Shown here: positions 1-7,384 of the stretch, one piece after another
How positions within the stretch are numbered: position 1 is the stretch's first letter
How the letters are laid out: each line of letters begins with the position of its first letter
Assembly: GCF_008086615.1 (NCBI RefSeq)
Contig: NZ_RXYB01000008.1
Coordinates: 62,001-126,000 of the forward strand
DNA: 64,000 bases
From: Acetobacterium tundrae
GTDB lineage: Bacteria > Bacillota > Clostridia > Eubacteriales > Eubacteriaceae
Direction: 5' to 3'
Notes under the pieces: model-generated
Databases searched by the model: none
What the model was told of the DNA's origin: nothing
What the model saw: only the letters and a program-made list of their open reading frames with translations
Program-made: the position numbers and the translations under genes

Positions 1-425
1 CTGCCGATGATCGGAATCCCACCGCCGACAGATGCCTCATAGCGAAGAACCACGCCATTTTCTTCCGCCAGAGTCAATAATTCTTGAAAATACTCTGATA
101 TAACCGCCTTGTTTGCGGTTACGACATGTTTGCCGGCCTTAAGGCAGTCCTTGATCATTTTATATTCAAAGTCCATCCCACCCATTAACGCAATGACAAG
201 ACCGATGCTATCATCTTCTAATATCTCCCTGGGATCGGTAACAATCCTGCCCACGTCATCTCCAAGATCTTTAGTCGTATCACGCTCCAAAACTTTGGTA
301 ATCACAGGGCTTGATTTTCTAGCCTCCAAGTCTGTAAAATTGCTCGCAAACTTTCCTTTATTTAAATTGATCAGTTCGTAGACCCCCGAACCGATGGTTC
401 CAAAGCCTAAAAGTGCAATATTCAA
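1..425 (-). CDS. hom: homoserine dehydrogenase, N-terminal part
   Basis: Reverse-strand gene running off the left edge; about 141 N-terminal codons are present. Homoserine dehydrogenase reduces aspartate semialdehyde to homoserine with NAD(P)H, the branch point to threonine and methionine. The start is a TTG preceded by GAGGTGAAA at 430-438. The N-terminus carries the Rossmann motif GFGTIGSG (residues 7-14), and further on come HVVTANKAVIS (around 99-109) and YEASVGGGIPIIG at the window edge, both typical of this family. It is divergent from thrC-thrB, which act in the same pathway. Whether a C-terminal ACT domain exists cannot be seen. Confidence 0.93.
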   Translation of the reverse strand, partial: MNIALLGFGTIGSGVYELINLNKGKFASNFTDLEARKSSPVITKVLERDTTKDLGDDVGRIVTDPREILEDDSIGLVIALMGGMDFEYKMIKDCLKAGKHVVTANKAVISEYFQELLTLAEENGVVLRYEASVGGGIPIIG

Positions 426-491
426 AAAATTTCACCTCATTTATGTATTTATTTTAAAAACACTTGTTTTTTCCTGAAAAACATTTTATCA

Positions 492-540
492 TATACTTAA
501 GGGATATTCAATACCCTGATGGGAAGATTTTTTCCCATTA
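492..540 (+). promoter_or_regulatory. putative thrC promoter and hairpin-bearing leader
   Basis: A TATACT box at 492-497 has only a weak -35 (TTTTCC at 469-474). Between it and the thrC ribosome site lie two small inverted repeats: GGGATATT/AATACCC (501-515, one bulge) and ATGGGAA/TTCCCAT (519-537, loop GATTTT). Neither is followed by a U-run, so neither is an intrinsic terminator. A role in translation or attenuation control is only a guess. Confidence 0.3.
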
Positions 541-565
541 TACCATAAATATTTGGAGGAAATTC

Positions 566-2071
566 ATGAAAAACGGTTACAACAGCACACGATCCAAAGA
601 CATCAACGTTACTGCATCCCAGGGAATCCTGCAGGGATTAGCCCCAGATGGGGGACTATTTGTTCCCAATTTTATTCATAACATCCAACTGGATAAAACA
701 AAATTGATTGGAAAAAACTATGGGGAAATGGCCCAGGTCATATTCGCCGCTTTCTTGAATGATTTTAGTGAAAAGCAAATTGCTGATTCAATTCAAGGTG
801 CCTATTATTCCGGGAAATTTGAAGATGAAGAGCCCGTTGCCTTAAAAAAAATAAAAGATCGGTATTTTCTGGAACTCTTCCATGGTCCAACCTGTGCCTT
901 TAAAGATATGGCTTTGACTATTTTACCATATTTTATGGTGGAAGCCATGAAAAATGTGAACAGCAACAACAAAATTTTAATCCTTACCGCTACCTCAGGA
1001 GATACCGGCAAGGCCGCATTAGAAGGATTTTCCGATGTTCCGGACATTAGCATCATCGTCTTTTATCCTAAAGATGGAGTCAGCACGATACAGGAAAAAC
1101 AAATGCTGACTCAGCTTGGTGATAATACCTGTGTGGTTGGTGTCGATGGGAATTTTGACGATACCCAAAACGGCGTCAAAGAAATTCTTAATGATGCCCA
1201 ATTAGCCAAAGAACTTGAAAAAGCCAATGTTCTTTTCTCGTCCGCCAATTCCATTAACATTGGTCGGCTGCTTCCCCAAGTCGTCTATTATTTTTACAGC
1301 TATTACGAGCTTTTAAAACGCGGCGAAATTGCTGCCGGAGAAAAAATTAATTTTGTGGTGCCAACCGGGAATTTCGGAAATATTCTTGCCAGTTATTATG
1401 CCTCGCAGTTAGGTTTGCCAGTCAATAAACTGATTTGCGCATCCAATGCCAATAAAGTCCTGACCGACTTTTTCAAGACCGGCACCTATGATCGAAATCG
1501 CGAGTTTTATAAAACATCTTCCCCCTCCATGGATATTTTAATTTCCAGCAATCTGGAACGATTGCTCTATGATGTTTCCGGTTCTGATCCGAAAAAAGTC
1601 AGCGAACTCATGGAAGAGCTTAAAAGCCAGGGTAGTTATCAGGCCTCAAAAGCACTAATGGAAAAAACGGATCTTTTCTATGCCGGAACTGCCGATGAAA
1701 CTCAAACGGCGCAATCCATAAAAAGTATCTTTGACAACACCCACTATCTGATAGATCCGCACACCGCCGTTGCCAACAAAGTTTATGAGGATTATCTCCG
1801 CGAAACCGGCGATCCGAGCAAAACAGTGATCGTATCCACAGCTAGCCCTTATAAATTTGGCCGTTCGGTTTATGAAAGTATTTTTGGGGCTTCCGAACTT
1901 GATGATTATGCTCTCCTGGATCTTTTGGCCCAACGAACCGATACCGCCATTCCCCAGCCGCTGAAAGACCTCGACCAAAAGAAAAACCAACACCATACTC
2001 AGTGTAAAAAAGCTGAAATGTCCCGAGCTATTATAAGCTTTTTAAACGAAAGGATGGAAAATCATGATTAA
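566..2071 (+). CDS. thrC: threonine synthase
   Basis: PLP enzyme that converts O-phosphohomoserine and water to threonine and phosphate. At 501 aa it fits the long threonine synthase class. The PLP lysine lies in HGPTCAFKDMAL (Lys at about residue 113), followed by the phosphate-binding TATSGDTGKAAL segment and a VPTGNFGN motif. The reading frame stays open upstream to 464, but ATG 566 has a clear TTTGGAGGAAA ribosome site and gives the family-typical N-terminus (SQGILQGLAPDGGLFVP). Its 3' end overlaps thrB by 8 nt, so the two are translationally coupled. It is divergent from hom. Confidence 0.96.
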   Translation: MKNGYNSTRSKDINVTASQGILQGLAPDGGLFVPNFIHNIQLDKTKLIGKNYGEMAQVIFAAFLNDFSEKQIADSIQGAYYSGKFEDEEPVALKKIKDRYFLELFHGPTCAFKDMALTILPYFMVEAMKNVNSNNKILILTATSGDTGKAALEGFSDVPDISIIVFYPKDGVSTIQEKQMLTQLGDNTCVVGVDGNFDDTQNGVKEILNDAQLAKELEKANVLFSSANSINIGRLLPQVVYYFYSYYELLKRGEIAAGEKINFVVPTGNFGNILASYYASQLGLPVNKLICASNANKVLTDFFKTGTYDRNREFYKTSSPSMDILISSNLERLLYDVSGSDPKKVSELMEELKSQGSYQASKALMEKTDLFYAGTADETQTAQSIKSIFDNTHYLIDPHTAVANKVYEDYLRETGDPSKTVIVSTASPYKFGRSVYESIFGASELDDYALLDLLAQRTDTAIPQPLKDLDQKKNQHHTQCKKAEMSRAIISFLNERMENHD

Positions 2072-2954
2072 AGTTCGGGTTCCCGGGACAAGCGCCAATG
2101 TTGGTCCCGGTTTTGATGCTTTTGGCCTGGCCCTTACGATTTACAACACCTTTAGTTTTGAAGAAAAAGCGGATGGTAAACTCACCATCCGCGGGGTTGA
2201 AAAAAAATATCAGGGTACCACCAATCTCGTTTATCGTTCAATGCTGAAAGTCTTTAAAAAAGCCGATCATCATCCTAATGGGCTCTATATTCACAGTGAC
2301 GTCGGCGTTCCCATCAGCCGTGGCCTCGGCAGCTCAGCTACCTGTATCGTCGGCGGACTTTTTGGGGCCAATACACTCATTGGCTCGCCGCTCACAACTG
2401 AAGAACTTTTTGATATCGCAGTCGAAATGGAGGGGCATCCAGATAATGTTGCTCCGGCTATTTTCGGCGGCTTAGTGGTTTCTCTGAACGATCAGGGCAA
2501 AAACTTCTATATCAAAAACGAAGTCCATCCCTGTTTTGAATTTTATGCTTTAGTACCGGATTTTCCTTTATCCACCTCGGATGCCCGCCAAATTTTACCC
2601 AAAAAAATAAATTTCAGCGATGCTACTCACAATCTTTCTCGGGCAACAATGACCTATCTTGCCCTGGCAAATGGGTCCGAAGATATCTTAAAGGCTTCCA
2701 TGAAGGATCGTCTTCATCAACCCTACCGCAAAAAGCTCATCGCTCATTATGATGTGATTACCAGAAAAGCTCGGGATATGGGGTGTCTCAACACCTGTAT
2801 TAGTGGTGCCGGTCCGACCATTCTGGCTGTAAATTCAGTGAACAACCACCGCTTTCAACATGAAATGGCTGCGTTTTTAATGGCAAAAATGCCGGGTTGG
2901 CAGCTCATCGCATTGTTTCCCGATAATGCCGGCGTTCAAATTTCGAGAGGTTAA
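2064..2954 (+). CDS. thrB: homoserine kinase
   Basis: GHMP-family kinase that phosphorylates L-homoserine with ATP, giving the substrate of threonine synthase. The 296 aa length is normal. The N-terminal VPGTSANVGPGFDAFG and the ATP-binding PISRGLGSSATC (around residues 82-93) are the GHMP signatures; EGHPDNVAPAIFGG and the C-terminal CISGAGPTILA motif are also present. The ATG lies inside the end of thrC behind AAAGGATGG. The next gene begins 5 nt after its stop, so thrC, thrB and the ACT gene form one operon. Confidence 0.97.
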   Translation: MIKVRVPGTSANVGPGFDAFGLALTIYNTFSFEEKADGKLTIRGVEKKYQGTTNLVYRSMLKVFKKADHHPNGLYIHSDVGVPISRGLGSSATCIVGGLFGANTLIGSPLTTEELFDIAVEMEGHPDNVAPAIFGGLVVSLNDQGKNFYIKNEVHPCFEFYALVPDFPLSTSDARQILPKKINFSDATHNLSRATMTYLALANGSEDILKASMKDRLHQPYRKKLIAHYDVITRKARDMGCLNTCISGAGPTILAVNSVNNHRFQHEMAAFLMAKMPGWQLIALFPDNAGVQISRG

Positions 2955-2958
2955 GCCA

Positions 2959-3393
2959 GTGATTAAAGATTATCTTATTGTCAATAAAAAAATATTGCCG
3001 GACTATTATTCCAAAGTGGTGGAAGCCCGCATTTTAATGGAATCCTCGCAATGTAAATCAGTCAGCGATGCCGTCAAAAAAGTGGGAATCAGCCGCAGCA
3101 CCTATTACAAATATAAGGACTATATTTTCACGCCTTCCAAAAATTACGGGCGAAAGTTCACGCTCTCTTTTAAACTGGCAGATCATCAGGGAATTCTATC
3201 CAATATTTTAAATCTCCTCAGAGATCATCAAACCAGTATTATTACGATTCATCAGGATATTCCCATCAATCAGGCGGCGATTGTCATTGTAACCCTGGAC
3301 GGCCAAAACTTAACTATCACGATTGACGAACTCATTGTTATTCTGGAAGCACTTGATGGCGTCTACAGCGTCCACTTGATCGCGATGGAGTAA
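2959..3393 (+). CDS. ACT-domain protein, PheB/UPF0735-like
   Basis: A 144-aa protein with an N-terminal helix-turn-helix-like part (around residues 28-58, SVSDAVKKVGISRSTYYKYK) and a C-terminal ACT domain (around 68-142). This architecture and length match the UPF0735/PheB proteins of Firmicutes, which sit in aromatic or threonine biosynthetic operons and are presumed amino-acid-sensing regulators; the ligand is unknown. I chose GTG 2959, with GAGAGG just upstream. The frame continues to an ATG at 2926 inside thrB, which would add 11 residues unlike the family. It is the last gene of the thr operon, ahead of a terminator. Confidence 0.8.
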   Translation: MIKDYLIVNKKILPDYYSKVVEARILMESSQCKSVSDAVKKVGISRSTYYKYKDYIFTPSKNYGRKFTLSFKLADHQGILSNILNLLRDHQTSIITIHQDIPINQAAIVIVTLDGQNLTITIDELIVILEALDGVYSVHLIAME

Positions 3394-3400
3394 CTACAAC

Positions 3401-3433
3401 ACCCCCCATTCTAATTGTTTTAGAATGGGGGGT
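3401..3433. terminator. terminator between convergent genes
   Basis: A perfect 14-bp inverted repeat, ACCCCCCATTCTAA (3401-3414) and TTAGAATGGGGGGT (3420-3433), with a 5-nt loop. It sits between the stop of the ACT-domain gene and the stop of the reverse-strand transglutaminase gene. The downstream U-tract is weak on both sides, so termination is inferred mainly from stem strength and position. Confidence 0.75.
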
Positions 3434-3444
3434 AATAGTTCTTT

Positions 3445-4596
3445 CTAATAAAGTTCAACGGTATTTGACAAACTGTCATCACTTGAAAACCAATAATAAG
3501 AGCCAAGTGTCTTATCCATCAGATCTTCCGCCACACCGATGGTACTTGAATCCGTGATGACATAATGAAAATACTTTTCCCCTTGATTGATACCCGTTTC
3601 GATGTCTTTTACAAATCGATTCTGCTCTTCAGTCTTACTAAGATCATAGAGTTTATTTTCCCGGACAAAATAATTTGCCGCCGTTGCTGTTAATTTCGGA
3701 TATTGTACCAGGGTCTGATCAATTTGGTGTGATTTTTCTAATTCTGCCGTTGTTACACAAAAGAAATCATAAAAAATACTTTTTTCAGGTTCAACATTAT
3801 CTTCAACACTGAACTCACCCCAAGTAGCATCCAAATAATAGTATTCGCCATCCACCCGAACGATATTCCAGGCATGAGCGCCTTGACCGATGGCTTCACC
3901 AGCAACGTACGAACATTCAATTCCTGAATCTTTCAAGAGATACTGAATTGCTTTTGAATAGCCGGCACAAACGGACGCTTTTTTCCCAAAAACGCTGTAA
4001 ATATTTTGATCATCCTGAGGATCCTCTCGATAAACAGTGTTCTTAATCACATATTCATAGGTATATTTAACCTTTTCATACTCATCCATACCCACTGTCA
4101 TTCCTGCCCGGTAGTCCTCGACAACCGTATCAATTTCTGCCTGTCTTTGATTTTTCACGTCTTCATTATAGGGATAGGTTACCATTACTTTACTGACACT
4201 ATGATTTGTTTCATCAAAGTAATAGGACATTTCTCCGATCCAAAATATTTCCGGATGGTCATAGTCGATTGCATTGAGGACCCGTTCCACCTCATCCGTC
4301 GTTACGCTATTGACTTTAACCTCAGTATCATAATTTGAAAGCATATCAACCACTTTCGCATAAACTTGTTTTTCATCTGTATTCAAGAAAGAATAAGCAT
4401 CATATTTCTGTGCCTGAATTTCTGATTGATCCTGATTGCCATTACCTTCAACAGTGTTAAGCAAAGACGTGATATCAATCCTGCCAGTTAGATCACCGAT
4501 GGCCAAAAACACCCCACCTGAAAGCAGTAAAATAATCAGTATCGAAATAATAATAATTGCTGCTGCATTTCCACTTTTATGATTTTGCCTGCCCAT
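3445..4596 (-). CDS. membrane-anchored transglutaminase-like protein
   Basis: A 383-aa protein with one N-terminal membrane anchor (about residues 13-35, AAAIIIISILIILLLSG) and an extracytoplasmic transglutaminase-like domain. The expected Cys-His-Asp triad is visible: KASVCAGYSKA, GAHAWNIV and YYLDATWGE, spread over about 50 residues. Such domains in Gram-positive surface proteins may be proteases or cross-linking enzymes; the substrate is unknown. AAGGAGG lies 6 nt before ATG 4596; an ATG at 4602 would have no spacing, so 4596 is preferred. It is monocistronic, with the strong hairpin at 3401-3433 behind it. Confidence 0.82.
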   Translation of the reverse strand: MGRQNHKSGNAAAIIIISILIILLLSGGVFLAIGDLTGRIDITSLLNTVEGNGNQDQSEIQAQKYDAYSFLNTDEKQVYAKVVDMLSNYDTEVKVNSVTTDEVERVLNAIDYDHPEIFWIGEMSYYFDETNHSVSKVMVTYPYNEDVKNQRQAEIDTVVEDYRAGMTVGMDEYEKVKYTYEYVIKNTVYREDPQDDQNIYSVFGKKASVCAGYSKAIQYLLKDSGIECSYVAGEAIGQGAHAWNIVRVDGEYYYLDATWGEFSVEDNVEPEKSIFYDFFCVTTAELEKSHQIDQTLVQYPKLTATAANYFVRENKLYDLSKTEEQNRFVKDIETGINQGEKYFHYVITDSSTIGVAEDLMDKTLGSYYWFSSDDSLSNTVELY

Positions 4597-4696
4597 CCTC
4601 ATCCTCCTTAGAATTTCTGACTATCTATTTTTGCTTTTAAATGTTTAGAATGTAAAATTTTAAATAATTAGTTAATTATTTTATCATAGTTTCTTA

Positions 4697-4726
4697 TCGA
4701 CAAGCTAAACTTTAATGCATTATACT
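4697..4726 (+). promoter_or_regulatory. candidate promoter for trmB
   Basis: TCGACA (4697-4702), an 18-bp spacer and TATACT (4721-4726) resemble a sigma-A promoter on the forward strand. Transcription from here would give a leader of about 150 nt containing the structure at 4755-4813. A competing extended -10 (TGTTACAAT, 4839-4847) lies nearer the gene and would exclude that structure. Confidence 0.45.
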
Positions 4727-4754
4727 TAAAAAAGGCAAGAAATAATCTGCGGTG

Positions 4755-4813
4755 GGCGTAAGCCGATGAAGGTAAAACTGAAAGCTTATCCTTCATCGGA
4801 AGAGCAGCTTTCA
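4755..4813 (+). promoter_or_regulatory. structured leader, possible pseudoknot, upstream of trmB
   Basis: Two perfect complementary pairs interlock here. CCGATGAAGG (4763-4772) pairs with CCTTCATCGG (4790-4799), and TGAAAGCT (4779-4786), inside the loop of the first stem, pairs with AGCTTTCA (4806-4813). This is the topology of an H-type pseudoknot or of two mutually exclusive hairpins. A small GGC-GTAA-GCC hairpin (4755-4764) overlaps the first arm. It matches no riboswitch class I can recognise. It lies 70 nt before the trmB start. Confidence 0.45.
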
Positions 4814-4882
4814 TTTCTAAGCGAATAGCATAATTTTATGTTACAATTTATATAGACTAAAATTCGAAAAAGGAGCATCATC

Positions 4883-5536
4883 ATGCATATACGACCTAAA
4901 CCATGGGCGCGTCCGGAATTGGAAGCCTCGGGCTTTTTCCAGGCCAATCCACCAGCGCACCAGGGCCAATGGCAAAATATTTTCAAGAAAAAACAGCCTC
5001 TCCATATCGAACTTGGCTGCGGTAAGGGGACCTTTATGGCAGAGTTGGGAAGCCAAAATCCGCAAATCAATTACCTCGCTATTGATTTAATTGACGCTGT
5101 TTTAGGGGTCGCCAAACGTAATATTGAATCCGTCTATAACCGATTTGAACAGCCCATTGACAATATCCAGCTGATGTCCTGGGATGTCGAACGTATAGAT
5201 AACATTCTCTCCTCGAAAGACGATGTTGAGCGGATTTATATTAATTTTTGCAATCCCTGTCCCAAAAGACGCAATCATAAAAAACGTCTCACCCATTCCA
5301 AACAGCTTAAAAAATATGCAGAATTGTTAGCCTCGGATGGCGAGATTTATTTTAAAACCGATAATGATGCGCTGTTTCAGGACTCCATCAGATATTTCGA
5401 AGCCTCTGATTTTAAGATCAAAACTCTGATCTGGGATCTCCACGCTTCGGATTATCCTGGAAATATCGAAACCGAGCACGAAAAGATGTATGCCTCTCAG
5501 GGCATCAAAATCAAGTTTTTAATCGCCGGACTTTAA
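4883..5536 (+). CDS. trmB: tRNA (guanine-N7-)-methyltransferase
   Basis: SAM-dependent enzyme that methylates G46 in the variable loop of tRNAs. The 217 aa length is standard. SAM-binding motif I is LHIELGCGKGTFMAEL (around residues 40-55), followed by LAIDLIDAVLGVAKRN. The family signature, usually NFxDPWPKxRHxKRRL, reads NFCNPCPKRRNHKKRLTH here, with Cys in place of the usual Trp. C-terminal segments FKTDND and TEHEKMYASQGIKI are also typical. The ribosome site AAGGAGC precedes ATG 4883. It is a single-gene unit with an unusual structured upstream region. Confidence 0.94.
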   Translation: MHIRPKPWARPELEASGFFQANPPAHQGQWQNIFKKKQPLHIELGCGKGTFMAELGSQNPQINYLAIDLIDAVLGVAKRNIESVYNRFEQPIDNIQLMSWDVERIDNILSSKDDVERIYINFCNPCPKRRNHKKRLTHSKQLKKYAELLASDGEIYFKTDNDALFQDSIRYFEASDFKIKTLIWDLHASDYPGNIETEHEKMYASQGIKIKFLIAGL

Positions 5537-5585
5537 GCTGCAATATTCCGGATAATTTTTAAAGCCAGTATCAAATCCAGAAAGC

Positions 5586-5629
5586 AAAAGTGCCGACATG
5601 TAATATTATTTGCATGCCGGCACTTTTTA
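5586..5629. terminator. bidirectional terminator between trmB and azlD
   Basis: AAAAGTGCCGACATG and CATGCCGGCACTTTTT form a hairpin with a 12-nt loop between convergent trmB and azlD. Read from the reverse strand the single imperfection becomes a G-U pair, so it should terminate azlCD best. The forward side ends in five U. It overlaps the azlD stop codon. Confidence 0.8.
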
Positions 5630-5959
5630 AAATACCATCTGAACCAATACCATATAGATAACCGTTCCTCCGCCGATACTCAGAAGGTTGTTCCGCTTCC
5701 AGATATGAAGGATTGCGACAATTCCGATTGCAATAAACTCGGGCAAGCCATGAGGTGCCATCATAATACTGACGTTTCTCAGACAGTAGACGACTAAGAT
5801 CGCCATGACTGCCGGCGGCAGCAGTTCTCCCAAAGCCTGTACGATCGCGGGAACTTTCTTTCCTCCGCCAAAAAGAGCAAACGGTAAGAATCGGGTTGAA
5901 AAGGTAAGACCTGCCACCAGCAAGGTAATGAGAAAGGGGGTAAATAAACTTGAACTCAT
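5627..5959 (-). CDS. azlD: branched-chain amino-acid export subunit AzlD
   Basis: A 110-aa membrane protein with about four hydrophobic segments, including LITLLVAGLTFSTRFLPFALFGG, which contains the Arg-Phe-Leu-Pro motif of AzlD. AzlD is the small partner of AzlC in export of branched-chain amino acids and their analogues. Its ATG overlaps the azlC stop by 4 nt, showing translational coupling. The gene ends within the stem of the downstream terminator. Confidence 0.9.
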   Translation of the reverse strand: MSSSLFTPFLITLLVAGLTFSTRFLPFALFGGGKKVPAIVQALGELLPPAVMAILVVYCLRNVSIMMAPHGLPEFIAIGIVAILHIWKRNNLLSIGGGTVIYMVLVQMVF

Positions 5960-6669
5960 TCACAGGCCTCCTGACAATCATCCTGTTTGACAATCGTATT
6001 TTTCAATAATAACAGCAGGCATACCGAAGCAATCAGGGCCGGCAAAATAAAAGCATTGGCGCCAAAGATAATCAGTGCTGCCGTTCCACAGCAAATTCCG
6101 ATAATGGCCGGAATATGGGATGGAAAACTGTACCACTGCTCGATAAAAATAACAACAAACAGGGCTGTCATAGCAAAATCAATTCCGGTTGTGTCAAATC
6201 CAATAAAACTTCCGAGGATGCCGCCAATGGTGCAGCCTAAAACCCAATAGCTCTGGTCCAAAACCGCCACTGCCAAAAACACTTTTTTCTTATCCAGTTC
6301 TTCAGGAATCTTCATTCCGCAAAGCAGCGAATACGTTTCATCGGTTAATGAAAACACCATATACCATCCCCGTTTACCCATCGCTTTAAACTTTTCGATA
6401 AAAGATAGCCCATAAAAAATATGACGGCATTGAACCGATAAGGTTAAAATAATCATTGAGATGATTCCCATACCCCCACCCAATAATCCGATTAACACAA
6501 ATTGCATGGAACCAGAGTACACAGTCAAGCTGATAAAAAGCGCCCAAACAAAATTATATCCCGCTTCTTCCAGAAGAATTCCAAATGCAATTCCCATGAA
6601 AACATAGCCAAACAGGACCGGCAGTGTTTGGATAAATGCGTATTTTATTATTTCCTTTTTCGTTGTCAT
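5956..6669 (-). CDS. azlC: branched-chain amino-acid exporter subunit AzlC
   Basis: A 237-aa polytopic protein of the AzlC/LIV-E family, which together with AzlD exports branched-chain amino acids. Recognisable parts are LPVLFGYVFMGIAFGILLEEAGYN near the N-terminus and the YSGSMQFV motif (around residues 51-58), which is highly conserved in AzlC. Both genes form a two-gene operon. An extended -10 (TGCTATAAT on the reverse strand, 6718-6726) lies about 50 nt upstream. No Lrp-type regulator gene is adjacent; the divergent marR belongs to the ABC operon. Confidence 0.92.
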   Translation of the reverse strand: MTTKKEIIKYAFIQTLPVLFGYVFMGIAFGILLEEAGYNFVWALFISLTVYSGSMQFVLIGLLGGGMGIISMIILTLSVQCRHIFYGLSFIEKFKAMGKRGWYMVFSLTDETYSLLCGMKIPEELDKKKVFLAVAVLDQSYWVLGCTIGGILGSFIGFDTTGIDFAMTALFVVIFIEQWYSFPSHIPAIIGICCGTAALIIFGANAFILPALIASVCLLLLLKNTIVKQDDCQEACE

Positions 6670-6717
6670 TCTTGTGGCTCTGCTCCTCTTTCTTAATTTT
6701 CCTTAATTCATTTGGTT

Positions 6718-6726
6718 ATTATAGCA
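6718..6726 (-). promoter_or_regulatory. extended -10 for azlCD
   Basis: On the reverse strand this reads TGCTATAAT, a perfect extended -10. No good -35 box is visible, as is usual for this promoter type. It lies back-to-back with the marR promoter. Confidence 0.5.
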
Positions 6727-6764
6727 TATTTTTTTTCAGAAAACCGTTTCATCTTATATTTTTA

Positions 6765-6806
6765 TTGCATTTCCCCTTATTTAAGCTATAATATTTTATA
6801 CTTAAG
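6765..6806 (+). promoter_or_regulatory. marR-ABC operon promoter overlapped by an inverted repeat
   Basis: TTGCAT (6765-6770), a 16-bp spacer and TATAAT (6787-6792) form a sigma-A promoter. The -10 box lies inside a near-perfect inverted repeat, TTAAGCTATAA (6781-6791) and TTATACTTAA (6796-6805), with one extra base in the left arm. An inverted repeat of this size over the -10 is where MarR proteins usually bind, so autorepression is inferred. Confidence 0.55.
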
Positions 6807-6856
6807 TAGATTAACCATTAACGATTTTAACTATTTATTTCAGAAAGGAGATTTTT

Positions 6857-7384
6857 TTGATCAATTACGGACAACAACTTTTTAAATCTTTTCATCGCGT
6901 AAAAAGATCCAGCATGAATAGACTTAACCATAAGCGCTTTAACGGTCTCAAACCCCATGAGTTTTTTATGCTCATCACCATCCTAAACCGTTATTCAGCT
7001 TTGAAAACCGAACACGAAGCCAACGGTCTTCCCATTCCCCCAGGGCTCAAAATTTCCGAACTCAGTCGCTGTTCAGAAATTTCCATGCCGGGAGTTTCCC
7101 AGATCATAACCAACCTGGTTAAACAGGGTTATGTCAAGCGAATCACCACCGATATGGATCGCCGCTTAGTTTATGTCAATCTTACCGAAAAAGGCGAAGC
7201 GCTGGAAAAAGAATATTCCCAATCTTGCTTTCAAATTTATGATGATGCCGCCGCCATTCTGGGTACAAAAGATACAACGTCGCTTATCTCATTATTGGAC
7301 AAGTTATCGACGGCATTAGATACCCTTGACGGAAAACGAAATGATGAAAAACAAAATGAAAATACCGAAAGGAAAACACCATGA
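6857..7384 (+). CDS. MarR-family transcriptional regulator
   Basis: A 175-aa winged-helix protein. The helix-turn-helix ISELSRCSEISMPGVSQIITNLVKQGYV (around residues 62-90) is followed by the wing DMDRRLVYVNLTEKG, both typical of MarR. The start is TTG 6857 with AGAAAGGAG ending 6 nt upstream. It overlaps the first exporter subunit gene by 4 nt (ATGA), so regulator and exporter are cotranscribed. It probably represses its own operon via the inverted repeat at 6781-6805 and is relieved by an exporter substrate. The inducer is unknown. Confidence 0.92.
   Translation: MINYGQQLFKSFHRVKRSSMNRLNHKRFNGLKPHEFFMLITILNRYSALKTEHEANGLPIPPGLKISELSRCSEISMPGVSQIITNLVKQGYVKRITTDMDRRLVYVNLTEKGEALEKEYSQSCFQIYDDAAAILGTKDTTSLISLLDKLSTALDTLDGKRNDEKQNENTERKTP

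Noticed and set aside
464-565. N-terminal extension of threonine synthase
   Set aside because: No ribosome site at the upstream ATG, and the extra residues do not resemble the family; ATG 566 has TTTGGAGGA.
1655-1996. 113-aa reverse-strand open frame within thrC
   Set aside because: Shadow of the thrC coding pattern without start signals.
5571-5993. 140-aa reverse-strand open frame overlapping azlD
   Set aside because: Different frame of the azlD region, runs through the terminator and lacks a start signal, whereas azlD matches its family.
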